From assembly GCA_900163555.1 (NCBI GenBank), contig FUHX01000079.1, positions 1 to 64,000 of the forward strand: DNA of 64,000 nt, given 5' to 3'. The notes below the pieces were generated by a model. That model saw nothing but the letters and a program-made list of their open reading frames with translations, searched no databases and was not told where the DNA came from. Each line of letters starts with the position of its first letter. Position 1 is the first letter of the stretch. The translations under genes were made by a program, and so were the position numbers. This document shows, piece after piece, positions 15,588-23,572 of the stretch. The DNA comes from Actinomycetales bacterium JB111 (GTDB taxonomy: Bacteria > Actinomycetota > Actinomycetes > Actinomycetales > Actinomycetaceae).

Positions 15588-16208
15588 ATGGCCACGATGA
15601 CCGTCGTCGAGCAGCTGATGGCCGGCGGGACCGCGCATATCCGCGAGCGCGGCCCCGTCGAGCTCACGGTCCGGGCGCTCTCGAAGTCCTCCGGCCGCAC
15701 GACCATGTGCGTGTACTCCCACTTCGGCAGCCGCGAGACCTACGTCCAGGCGCTGCACGGGTCCTTCGCGGAGGAGCTCCTGGCCGATGTCGACGCGGCG
15801 GCCGAGGGCGGGGACGCGGGGGAGGGGTCCCATGCCGGGGCCGTCGTCGAGTCCGTCGACGCGTGGGCCCGGGCGAACCCGGGGCCGTGGCGGTTCCTCG
15901 TGTCGGTGGACCCCGGCGTCGGGTCGTCCGCCGAGGCCCGCGCCGCGCTGATGGCCGTCCTGTCCGGGCGCATCGCGAGCGGCCTCGCCGCGGACGGCGC
16001 CCCGGCCGACGACCTCGCCGAGCGGGCCGACGCCCTGCTCGCCGGCATCCTCGGGGTCCAGGCGCTGCGCGCACTCACCCCCGACGACGCAGGACCGTCC
16101 GGCGGATCGGCCGGCGGCCGCGCGGGCGCCGAGAGTGCTCCGGGTGCCGACGCGTCGGGCCCGCTGGACCGGGCGTGGTCGGTGATCCGCCGGGCGCTGG
16201 GCTGCTGA
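15588..16208 (+). CDS. TetR-family regulator
   Basis: A 206-residue protein with an N-terminal DNA-binding domain (ERGPVELTVRALSKSSGRTTMCVYSHFGSRETYVQAL) and a C-terminal TetR domain rich in Ala/Gly, ending after a low-complexity SGGSAGGRAG stretch. It is divergent from a multi-pass membrane protein, and the pair lies between two 59-bp palindromic repeats. It probably represses the membrane gene and itself through the inverted repeat at 15528-15568. Ligand unknown. Confidence 0.8.
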   Translation: MATMTVVEQLMAGGTAHIRERGPVELTVRALSKSSGRTTMCVYSHFGSRETYVQALHGSFAEELLADVDAAAEGGDAGEGSHAGAVVESVDAWARANPGPWRFLVSVDPGVGSSAEARAALMAVLSGRIASGLAADGAPADDLAERADALLAGILGVQALRALTPDDAGPSGGSAGGRAGAESAPGADASGPLDRAWSVIRRALGC

Positions 16209-16246
16209 GACCCCGTCGGCGCCGTTGGAGACCGGTTCGGCGACCT

Positions 16247-16305
16247 CGTTCGTCGTCGGGGCGGTGAGTGGCACGTCTCTCCCCCGAAACGTGCCACTCA
16301 CCGCC
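16247..16305. repeat. 59-bp palindromic repeat, copy 2
   Basis: Same element as 14775-14833 with one T-to-C change in the left arm. It lies 38 bp after the tetR stop and can act as its terminator. Confidence 0.85.
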
Positions 16306-16404
16306 CTTTCGTGGCATGCCGCGCTGGAACCGATGGCCCACGTCTCGTCCGGGTGGTGAACGTCCCCCGCGCATCCCGGGACAGGTGTGCATGGGGGTGC
16401 CACC

Positions 16405-17481
16405 ATGGCTGGTGTGTGGATGGCGGTGCTGTGCGCGTTCGGGGCGACCTCGTTGTGGGGCGTCGCGTTCGTGGCCCCCGGACTCGTCGCCACGGACGGT
16501 GCGGAGCTCGCGATCGGCCGCTACATCGTGTTCGGCCTCTCCTCGCTCCTGCTCCTGGCGCTGCGCGGGTTCGACGACCTGAGGGGCATGACGCGCAGTG
16601 ACTGGTGGCGGATCATCGCCCTCGGACTGCTCGGCAACTCCCTGTTCTACGGGCTCATGTCCGCCGGCATCGTCGCGGTCGGCGCGGTGCCTGTTGCCCT
16701 CATCTTCGCGTGCCTGCCGCTCGTCATGGCCGCGGTCGGGAACTATCGCCGACCCGCCTTCGCCTGGCGCACGGTCGCAGGTCCGTTCCTCCTCGTCGCT
16801 GCGGGCCTCACCGTCAACGCGGTCACGTCCATCGCCGGTGAGATCGAGGGCGTCGGCCCCTACCCGGTCCTCGGCTTCATGCTCGCCGCGCTCGCCCTGC
16901 TGTCTTGGCTCGTCTACGGCGTGTGGAACAGCGAGTACCTCACGGACCACCCGCTGACGAAGTCTGTCGCGTGGACGTCGCAGCTCGGCCTCGGCACGCT
17001 CATCACCCTGCCGCTGATCTTCGGCCTCGACACGCTCATGAACGGGCACCCGCCGATCCCGTCCACGACCGGTCTGCCGACCCTCCTCACCTGGTGCGTG
17101 ATCCTCGGCCTCGGCTCCACGTGGGTGGCGACCTGGCTGTGGTCGCGCGCGAGCCTGCGCCTCGGTGCCGCCGTGCTCGGCCTCCTGCTCGTGACCGAGG
17201 CGATGTTCGCGGTCCTGTTCGCCTGCCTGGTGGAGTGGCGCCTGCCCACGCCCGCCGAGGCGTCCGCGGGCTCGCTCACGCTCGGCGGCGTCGCCTGGGG
17301 CCTGTTCGCGATCACGCGCGGCCGACGTCGGAGGACCGCCCGCGAGGCCGCTCGCCTCGTCATTGAAGGCACGGACCTCCCGGACGCGGACGACGCCGAC
17401 GCCGCCCGGGCGGACGAGGAGTCCGCCGACATCTCGACCCTGTCGACCTCCACGGCGGGCGCCGCGAACCCGGTCGGGTAA
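16405..17481 (+). CDS. EamA/DMT-superfamily transporter
   Basis: A 358-residue integral membrane protein with about ten hydrophobic helices and the duplicated EamA layout (ATSLWGVAFVAPGLVATDGAELAIGRYIVFG at the start; AVLGLLLVTEAMFAVLFACLVEWRLPTPAEA in the second half). Such proteins export metabolites or amino acids. The C-terminal ~50 residues are hydrophilic and acidic. The ATG at 16405 has GGGGG 7 nt upstream; an earlier GTG at 16387 is possible. The stop codon lies inside the left copy of the 36-bp repeat bordering the catabolic block. Confidence 0.8.
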   Translation: MAGVWMAVLCAFGATSLWGVAFVAPGLVATDGAELAIGRYIVFGLSSLLLLALRGFDDLRGMTRSDWWRIIALGLLGNSLFYGLMSAGIVAVGAVPVALIFACLPLVMAAVGNYRRPAFAWRTVAGPFLLVAAGLTVNAVTSIAGEIEGVGPYPVLGFMLAALALLSWLVYGVWNSEYLTDHPLTKSVAWTSQLGLGTLITLPLIFGLDTLMNGHPPIPSTTGLPTLLTWCVILGLGSTWVATWLWSRASLRLGAAVLGLLLVTEAMFAVLFACLVEWRLPTPAEASAGSLTLGGVAWGLFAITRGRRRRTAREAARLVIEGTDLPDADDADAARADEESADISTLSTSTAGAANPVG

Positions 17482-17496
17482 CGGCCAGACCCACCC
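17461..17496 (+). repeat. Left 36-bp repeat bordering the catabolic block
   Basis: Matches 25868-25903 at 34 of 36 positions, with a 25-bp identical core at 17472-17496 (begins GGTCGGGTAACGGCC). It overlaps the last codons and stop of the EamA gene. Confidence 0.8.
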
Positions 17497-17602
17497 CGTT
17501 GAGTGTGACGGGACGTGTAGTGGCCTGTCGACGCCGACGGGTGCATCTCGAAGCTCAGCCTGCACCAAGAAGTTCCCGGCATGTGGTTGACCGTGATCTG
17601 GA

Positions 17603-17614
17603 ATCGTATATGAT
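17603..17614. promoter_or_regulatory. Candidate GntR operator before the importer operon
   Basis: The near-palindrome ATCGTATATGAT (10 of 12 positions symmetric) is AT-rich in a GC-rich background and lies 83 bp upstream of the binding-protein start. Assignment to the GntR protein at 25159 is inferred from position. Confidence 0.4.
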
Positions 17615-17626
17615 CTCGTCTACGGT

Positions 17627-17644
17627 CAGTCGCTGAAGCGACTG
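17627..17644 (+). promoter_or_regulatory. Perfect hairpin in the leader of the importer operon
   Basis: CAGTCGCT-GA-AGCGACTG is an exact 8-bp inverted repeat between the candidate operator and the first gene. It may be a second regulator site or an mRNA stem. The rest of 17497-17696 contains no gene. Confidence 0.45.
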
Positions 17645-17696
17645 GTTGTCGTCACTGTCGACGGCGAGCGGAACCACAACGAAGGAGTTGAACCGC

Positions 17697-18674
17697 ATGA
17701 TCTCGAAGCGTGCAGCATCCGGAATCGGACTTATTGCAGCAGCCACCCTGTCATTGGCGGGGTGTGGCGGGGGAGAAGACGGTGGGGAGGACGCCCAGTC
17801 GATCACGTTGGGCTTCCCGGGAACGATCGGCCCCACGGACACGCCGATCATTGCGGCGTTGCAGTCCCTCGAAGAGGACGGCTGGGACGTCGAGTACATC
17901 GAGTTCGACTCGCCGGACGTGCAGACCCAGGCTCTGATGGGCGGCGACATCAACGTGGCGTCGATGGGGCCGGCCACGGTGATGGCAGCCGACGAGGGCG
18001 GAGCCGAGCTGACGATGGTCGGCAACAACAACATCCTCGACTACCTCATCGTCGGTGCATCCGACGTGAACTCGTGCGCGGACTTCGACGGTCGAACCGT
18101 TGCGTACCACTCGGAGGGGTCGACCAGCACGGCGCACCTGCGTCGCTACCTCGCAGACCAGTGCCCTGAGGCCGAGCCGGAGTTCGTCGTGATCTCCGGG
18201 TCGAGCAACCGTGTGACGGCGCTGCTCGACGGCCAGATCGACGGAACGATCGTCAGGGTCGAGGACTGGATGGCCGTCGACGCGGGTGGAGCCGCCCACA
18301 TCATCGACAACCTGGTCGAGACCCAGGCTGATCTTCTGACCCAGACGATCGTCGTCGATCGCGCTGCCGGGGACGGGGCGACCGAGGCCGCCGCCGCGCT
18401 CCTTGCAGCGCTGGACGAGCAGTTCGCAGCGGTCAACGACGACCCCGCGGCCTTTGCCGAAACGGCCGCAGAGATCCTTGGCTCCGACGTCGACGAGGTG
18501 CAGCCCCTCCTCGAGGCCCTGGTGGAGAACGGGACGTTCCCGGAGACCTCCGAGCTCGACCCCGCGAGTGTCGAGGCCACGATCGGCTTCTACCGGGATG
18601 CCGAGGTGATCGGGGACGAGCTGTCGGCCGAGACCGTGGCCGACTACGACGTCGCCGGGAGTGCCGCCGAATGA
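17697..18674 (+). CDS. ABC importer substrate-binding lipoprotein (NitT/TauT type)
   Basis: A 325-residue lipoprotein with a signal peptide ending in lipobox LSLAGC (Cys about residue 22), then a type-II binding domain: ITLGFPGTIGPTDTPIIAALQ, a VQTQALMGGDINVASMGPATVMA segment and a typical SsuA/TauA hinge. It captures a substrate outside the membrane for the permeases encoded next. The start has a good ribosome site (GAAGGAG). First gene of a tightly packed operon (ATGA overlap with the next gene). The co-encoded enzymes suggest an organic acid or aromatic acid rather than nitrate or sulfonate. Confidence 0.85.
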   Translation: MISKRAASGIGLIAAATLSLAGCGGGEDGGEDAQSITLGFPGTIGPTDTPIIAALQSLEEDGWDVEYIEFDSPDVQTQALMGGDINVASMGPATVMAADEGGAELTMVGNNNILDYLIVGASDVNSCADFDGRTVAYHSEGSTSTAHLRRYLADQCPEAEPEFVVISGSSNRVTALLDGQIDGTIVRVEDWMAVDAGGAAHIIDNLVETQADLLTQTIVVDRAAGDGATEAAAALLAALDEQFAAVNDDPAAFAETAAEILGSDVDEVQPLLEALVENGTFPETSELDPASVEATIGFYRDAEVIGDELSAETVADYDVAGSAAE

Positions 18675-19495
18675 CGGCCGCGCCCAGCGACTCGCGTCAG
18701 CGACCGACCGACCTGCCCGCAACCCCACGCATCCAGCTTCGGCAGAAGCTCACGCGTCGGGAGACGTGGGTGGTACGGCTGGCGACGCTCGTGGTCTTCG
18801 CCGGCGTGTGGGAGATCGGGGCTCGCTGGGCCGATTCGCTGCTCATGCCGACATTCCTGGAGGCAATGGCGGCGCTGTGGGAGATCGCCTTCGTCACCGG
18901 CGAGATGTGGCCGGCCCTCGGCCGTTCCAACATCGCCCTGCTCATCGGTTACCCGATCGCGGTCGTCATCTCGGTGCCGCTCGGTCTCGCGATGGCTCGG
19001 TGGAAGCCGATCGACCGCGCGTTCGGGCCCATCACGGCCATCGGGCTCGCGCTGCCGATCGCTCCGCTGATCCCGGTCGTGCTCGTCGCCATGGGGCTCG
19101 GCCTCTCGCCCCGCGTCTTCATCATCGTGCTGTTCGCCTGGGTGTTCATCACGACGAACGTCAGGGCGGGCGTGCGGGCGGTCGACCCGAGTCTTGTCGA
19201 GATGGCGGGGTCGTACGGCGCCTCGGAGTCGCAGCTGTGGCGTCGGGTGCTCATGCCGGCGGCATTCCCCGCGATCATGACGGGCCTTCGAACCGGACTT
19301 GGTCGGGCGTTCGCCGGGATGATCATCGCCGAGCTAATCATGCTCCCGATCGGCATCGGTTCGCTGATGCTCGACTATCGCGGCTTCTTCCAGGCGGACA
19401 AGCTCTACGCCCTCACGATCGCCGTCGCCATCGAAGGAATCGTCCTCGCTCTCGTCATGCAGGCGATCGAGCGTCGCGTCCAGCGCTGGAAGTAG
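18671..19495 (+). CDS. ABC importer permease 1
   Basis: A 274-residue BPD-type permease of the SsuC/TauC group with about six helices and the ATPase-coupling EAA loop (EMAGSYGASESQLWRRVLMPAAFPAIMTGLRTGLG in the C-terminal half). It overlaps the binding-protein gene by 4 bp. A second, different permease is encoded two genes later, so the transporter is probably a heterodimer. Confidence 0.85.
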   Translation: MTAAPSDSRQRPTDLPATPRIQLRQKLTRRETWVVRLATLVVFAGVWEIGARWADSLLMPTFLEAMAALWEIAFVTGEMWPALGRSNIALLIGYPIAVVISVPLGLAMARWKPIDRAFGPITAIGLALPIAPLIPVVLVAMGLGLSPRVFIIVLFAWVFITTNVRAGVRAVDPSLVEMAGSYGASESQLWRRVLMPAAFPAIMTGLRTGLGRAFAGMIIAELIMLPIGIGSLMLDYRGFFQADKLYALTIAVAIEGIVLALVMQAIERRVQRWK

Positions 19496-19532
19496 CAGCG
19501 ACCACTCATCTACCGACCGACAGAAGGCCGCA

Positions 19533-20306
19533 ATGATCACCATCGAGAACGTCAATCACCGGTACATCAGCGAGGGCAGAGGCGAGACCGTCGCCCTGAA
19601 GGATGTCAACCTCACCATCGCGGACAACGAGTTCGTCACCGTCATCGGTCCTTCCGGCTGCGGGAAGACCACTCTCATGCGCGCGGTCGGCGGCCTCGTC
19701 CTGCCGACCTCCGGAACGGTCGACATCGACGGCGCTCGTGTGACGGGACCGCACCAGAAGTCCGCGATCGTGTTCCAGAACTTCGCGCTGCTGCCGTGGG
19801 AGACGGTGGAGAAGAACGTCGCGTTCGGGCTCGAGCTCGCCGGCGTGCCGAAGGCCGAGAGGATGGCGAAGGCCCGTGCCTACATCGAGAAGGTCGGCCT
19901 GACCGGGTTCGAGCAGAAGTACCCGAGGGAACTCTCGGGCGGGATGCAGCAGCGCGTCGGTCTCGCCCGTGCACTCGCCGTCGAGAGCCCCATCCTTCTC
20001 ATGGACGAACCGTTCGGAGCGCTCGACCAGCAGACACGGCGCTACATGCAGGAGGAGCTGCTCGACATCTGGCAGCAGGACCGTCGAACGGTCGTCTTCG
20101 TCACGCACGACATGGAAGAAGCCGTTCTCCTCGGAGACCGGATCGTCCTCATGTCGGCGCGGCCGGGGAAGATCGAGGAGGTCATCGACGTCGACCTGCC
20201 TCGTCCCCGATCCGCAGCCAGGGCCGAGGCCAGCCCGGAGCTCACGCGCCTGAAGGAATACCTCTGGGAGCGCCTTCGCGACATGCATGAAAAGGCCGCC
20301 GTATGA
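19533..20306 (+). CDS. ABC importer ATPase
   Basis: A 257-residue NitT/TauT ATPase with Walker A GPSGCGKTTLMRA, Q-loop VFQNFALLPWETVEKNV, signature LSGGMQQRVGLARAL, Walker B ILLMDEPFGALDQQTR and switch His in FVTHDMEEAV. It powers uptake with the two permeases and overlaps permease 2 by 4 bp. The VQ(N)xxLLPW pattern is typical of the taurine/nitrate/aliphatic sulfonate group. Confidence 0.9.
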   Translation: MITIENVNHRYISEGRGETVALKDVNLTIADNEFVTVIGPSGCGKTTLMRAVGGLVLPTSGTVDIDGARVTGPHQKSAIVFQNFALLPWETVEKNVAFGLELAGVPKAERMAKARAYIEKVGLTGFEQKYPRELSGGMQQRVGLARALAVESPILLMDEPFGALDQQTRRYMQEELLDIWQQDRRTVVFVTHDMEEAVLLGDRIVLMSARPGKIEEVIDVDLPRPRSAARAEASPELTRLKEYLWERLRDMHEKAAV

Positions 20307-21103
20307 CTGCCCTCGCCACGCCCGAAACAAGTGCCACACGGCATTCCGGTCGATCCCTCCGCGCGCTGAAGAACGGAGCGTCCACGTGGGCGGGAATCGT
20401 CGTCATCGTTCTCGCCTGGGAACTCATCGGTCGACTGTTCTCCCTGCGGTGGCTGCCTCCGTTCACCGAGGTGGGCGCGCGGCTCGGTGAGCTCTTCGCG
20501 GACGGAGTCATCCAGCCCCACCTGGTCGCGAGCTTCCGATCCCTGGCCATCGGTTTCGCCATCTCCCTGGTCGCCGGTCTCGTCATCGGCGTGCTCATGG
20601 GGTTGTCGTCGCGCGTGTTCGCGGCGCTGGACATCTACGTCAACGCCATGTTGTTCATCCCGGCGCTCGTCTTCGCGCCGATCCTGTTCGCCGCATTCGG
20701 GCTCTCCGACACCACACGGATCGCTGTCGTCATCCTCTACGCGGTCTTCATCATCATCATCAACACGGCTGCGGGAATCCGGGACGTCGACGATCCGCTC
20801 ATCGACATGGCGGCCTCGTTCGGGGCCTCACGGTGGCAGGCGGTCGTCAAGGTCATCATCCCCTCTGCGGTCCCGCTGATCGTTGCCGGTATTCGCCTCG
20901 GAACGGGTCGAGCAGTGAAGGGAATGATCAACGGCGAGATGTTCATCGCCCTCGTCGGGCTCGGTGGGTTGTCGGCCCGATTCGGGGACGAGAGCAACTT
21001 CCCGTCGGTCTGGGCGATGGCAGTCTTCATCATGATCATCGCCGTCATCCTCAACGAGATTGTCAGCTGGATCGAGAAGAGGTTGACCTCGTGGTACGCG
21101 TGA
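20303..21103 (+). CDS. ABC importer permease 2
   Basis: A 266-residue permease with about six helices and an EAA loop (DMAASFGASRWQAVVKVIIPSAVPLIVAGIRLGTG), clearly related to but distinct from permease 1. It overlaps the ATPase by 4 bp and the FAH-RraA gene by GTGA, tying uptake to metabolism in one transcript. Confidence 0.85.
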   Translation: MTALATPETSATRHSGRSLRALKNGASTWAGIVVIVLAWELIGRLFSLRWLPPFTEVGARLGELFADGVIQPHLVASFRSLAIGFAISLVAGLVIGVLMGLSSRVFAALDIYVNAMLFIPALVFAPILFAAFGLSDTTRIAVVILYAVFIIIINTAAGIRDVDDPLIDMAASFGASRWQAVVKVIIPSAVPLIVAGIRLGTGRAVKGMINGEMFIALVGLGGLSARFGDESNFPSVWAMAVFIMIIAVILNEIVSWIEKRLTSWYA

Positions 21104-22626
21104 ACGCATCGAACGAATCGGATCCGATCACATCCACCCTCGGCCAGCGGCCGGGCAAGATCATCGCTGTTCACATCGCCTATGAATCGCGGGCAGCAGA
21201 ACGTGGGCGTCGACCCGACTATCCGTCCTACTTCTTGAAGGCAACGTCCTCGCTGTCCGGCCCCGGGCAGGTTGCGCGTCCGGCCGGTACCGAGCTCCTC
21301 ACCTTCGAGGGCGAGATTGCCCTGGTGATCGGCCGGACCGTGCTGAACCAGACCGCCGCCGAGGCATGGGACGCAGTCGAGTGGGTCACGGCGAGCAACG
21401 ACCTCGGACTACAGGACCTCAAGTGGGCAGACAAGGGATCGAACGTGCGCTCGAAGAGTGCCGACGGGTTCACCCCGGTCGGTCAGGTCCTGCTCCCGGC
21501 GGCAGAACTGGACCCCCGCCGCCTGGCGATCAGGACCTGGCTCGACGGTCGGCTGGTCCAGGAGGACTCGACCGACGGCCTTATCTTCTCCCTGCCGGAG
21601 ATCGTCGCCGATCTCAGTCGAACGATGACTCTCGAGCCGGGCGACCTCATTCTCACCGGAACGCCCGCCGGCGCCTCGGTGGCGCTCCCGGGCCAACGCG
21701 TCGAGGTCGAGGTCTTCTCCGTCGACGACAAGTCGATGACGTCGGGACGGCTCGCGACCGACGTCGTCGAGGGTCCCGCCGTTCGAGGCGACGGCGCGCC
21801 ACCGCGGGTGGACGCCGCCACGGCTCGCGATGCGTGGGGATCATCGGCGGCGACGACCGCCGGCGACGCAGCGGCACCCGTGCCCGGCAGGTTCCAGCTC
21901 GACGACGATCGCCGCACCCGACTCGGTCGAGTCGCCGTCGCCACGCTGTCGGCACAGCTGAGAAAGCTCGGGCACCCGGGCGCGAGCATCGACGGGGTCC
22001 ACCCGCTCGCCGGCGGCACCCGCATCGTGGGCACCGCGAGGACTCTGCGCTATGTGCCGTACCGCCCCGACCTGTTCGCCAAGCACGGCGGAGGGTTCAA
22101 CGCGCAGAAGCGCGCCATCGACACGGTCGGCACCGGAGAGGTACTCGTGATGGAGGCGCGGCAGGACACGTCGGCCGGCACGTTGGGCGACATCCTCGCT
22201 CTGCGCGCCCAGGCCCGCGGTGCCGCCGGCATCATCACCGACGGAGCCGTCCGCGATTCGGTCGCAGTCGCGGCGACGGGCATGGCCGTCCTCGCAGGAG
22301 GCGCGCACCCGTCCGTGCTCGGCCGCGTCCACATCCCGTGGGAGACCGACGTGACGATCGCCTGCGGCGGCACGACCGTTCAGGTGGGCGACGTCATCGT
22401 CGCCGACGACGACGGCGCGATCGTCATCCCGCCTCCCATGCTCGACGACGTCCTCGAGGCTGCCGAGAAGCAGGAGGCGATGGAGGAGTACATCGCCGAC
22501 CGGGTGCGCGAGGGCCACGCGGTCGAGGGGCTGTACCCCATGAACGAAGCCTGGAAGGTCCGCTACGAGGCCGACCAGGCAGACACCACGAGCGCGGGGA
22601 CTCCCGCAGCAAGGAGCAAGGAATGA
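21100..22626 (+). CDS. FAH-domain / RraA-domain fusion enzyme
   Basis: A 508-residue two-domain protein. Residues ~15-225 are a fumarylacetoacetate-hydrolase domain (YPSYFLKATSSLSGPG, metal-binding acidic FEGEIALVIGR, SNDLGLQDLKWADKG, SADGFTPVGQ, GDLILTGTPAGA). Such domains hydrolyse C-C bonds or decarboxylate/isomerise 2-oxo acids, as in HpaG. After a ~40-residue linker, residues ~265-480 form an RraA/HMG-aldolase-like domain with GTLGDILALRAQARGAAGIITDGAVRDS, including the Arg-Asp that contacts substrate and metal in pyruvate aldolases/oxaloacetate decarboxylases. The fusion probably channels a 2-oxo-dicarboxylate between the two sites. GTG 21100 overlaps the permease stop; GTG 21091 is an alternative. 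Confidence 0.85.
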   Translation: MNASNESDPITSTLGQRPGKIIAVHIAYESRAAERGRRPDYPSYFLKATSSLSGPGQVARPAGTELLTFEGEIALVIGRTVLNQTAAEAWDAVEWVTASNDLGLQDLKWADKGSNVRSKSADGFTPVGQVLLPAAELDPRRLAIRTWLDGRLVQEDSTDGLIFSLPEIVADLSRTMTLEPGDLILTGTPAGASVALPGQRVEVEVFSVDDKSMTSGRLATDVVEGPAVRGDGAPPRVDAATARDAWGSSAATTAGDAAAPVPGRFQLDDDRRTRLGRVAVATLSAQLRKLGHPGASIDGVHPLAGGTRIVGTARTLRYVPYRPDLFAKHGGGFNAQKRAIDTVGTGEVLVMEARQDTSAGTLGDILALRAQARGAAGIITDGAVRDSVAVAATGMAVLAGGAHPSVLGRVHIPWETDVTIACGGTTVQVGDVIVADDDGAIVIPPPMLDDVLEAAEKQEAMEEYIADRVREGHAVEGLYPMNEAWKVRYEADQADTTSAGTPAARSKE

Positions 22627-23561
22627 GCTTCCGCACCGACCCTGCCTCGATCTCCGGGTCCATCGCACCGATCGTCACCCCGTTCACCGATGACGGCTCC
22701 GTCGATCACGACAGCCTCCGAGGCCTCGTGGACTGGCAGCTGGCGAACGGCTCGGACGGTATCTCCATCGGCGGGTCCACGGGGGAGCCGTCGGCGCAGA
22801 CGATCGCCGAGCGTGCCGAGGCGATCCGCACGGTTGCGGCCGCCGTCGACGGGCGGGTGCCGTTCCTCCCGGGAACCGGTACCGCGAAGCTCGACGAGAC
22901 GCTCGAGCTGACGTCGGCCGCACGCGATGCCGGGGCGGACATGGCGCTCGTGATCACCCCGTACTACGCACGACCCACGCAGGAGGCGATGTACGTCTGG
23001 TACTCGACCGTCGCGCGCGAGTTCCCCGACCTGCCGATCGTCGCCTACAACGTGCCGAGCCGGACGGCCGTCGAGCTGGCCCCCGAGACCATCGCCCGTC
23101 TGTTCCGCGACCTGGACAACTTCGTCGGGGTGAAGGAGACGACGAAGGACTTCGAACACTTCTCCCGCGTCCGCTACGAGGCGGGCCCGGAGATTCTCAT
23201 GTGGTCCGGGATCGAGCTCCTCTGCCTGCCCCTTCTCGCGCTCGGTGGCCAGGGGTTCATCTCCGCGCTGGCCAACATCGCTCCGGCCGCGGTCGCCGAG
23301 ATGTACGCCGCGGCGACGGAGGGCAACTGGCGCCGCGCCCAGGAGATCCACTACGGCGTGCATCCGCTCGTGGACCTGCTCTTCACCGAGACCAACCCGG
23401 CGCCCGTCAAGTGGCTCATGGCGGAGAGGGGCCTCATCGCCTCGTCGGCGGTGCGGTCCCCTCTCATCGGGTTGACCGAGGACGGGCGCTCCACCGTCAC
23501 CCGACTGGCCGAGATCGGAGCGGACTACCTGACTCCCGCGCCCGCTGCCACGACCGCCTGA
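22623..23561 (+). CDS. DHDPS/N-acetylneuraminate lyase-family class I aldolase
   Basis: A 312-residue TIM-barrel enzyme with GSTGEPSAQT near residue 50 (GTTGE-like pyruvate-carboxylate site), TPYYARP and YNVPSRT (catalytic Tyr), and Schiff-base Lys in GVKETTKD. The family condenses or cleaves pyruvate-containing substrates or dehydrates 2-keto-3-deoxy acids. This copy is inside a catabolic operon (ATGA overlap with the FAH-RraA gene), so lysine synthesis is unlikely. A retro-aldol or dehydratase step on a 2-oxo acid is inferred; in an HPC-like route it could replace HpaI/HpcH. Confidence 0.85.
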   Translation: MSFRTDPASISGSIAPIVTPFTDDGSVDHDSLRGLVDWQLANGSDGISIGGSTGEPSAQTIAERAEAIRTVAAAVDGRVPFLPGTGTAKLDETLELTSAARDAGADMALVITPYYARPTQEAMYVWYSTVAREFPDLPIVAYNVPSRTAVELAPETIARLFRDLDNFVGVKETTKDFEHFSRVRYEAGPEILMWSGIELLCLPLLALGGQGFISALANIAPAAVAEMYAAATEGNWRRAQEIHYGVHPLVDLLFTETNPAPVKWLMAERGLIASSAVRSPLIGLTEDGRSTVTRLAEIGADYLTPAPAATTA

Positions 23562-23572
23562 GAGGAATCGAC

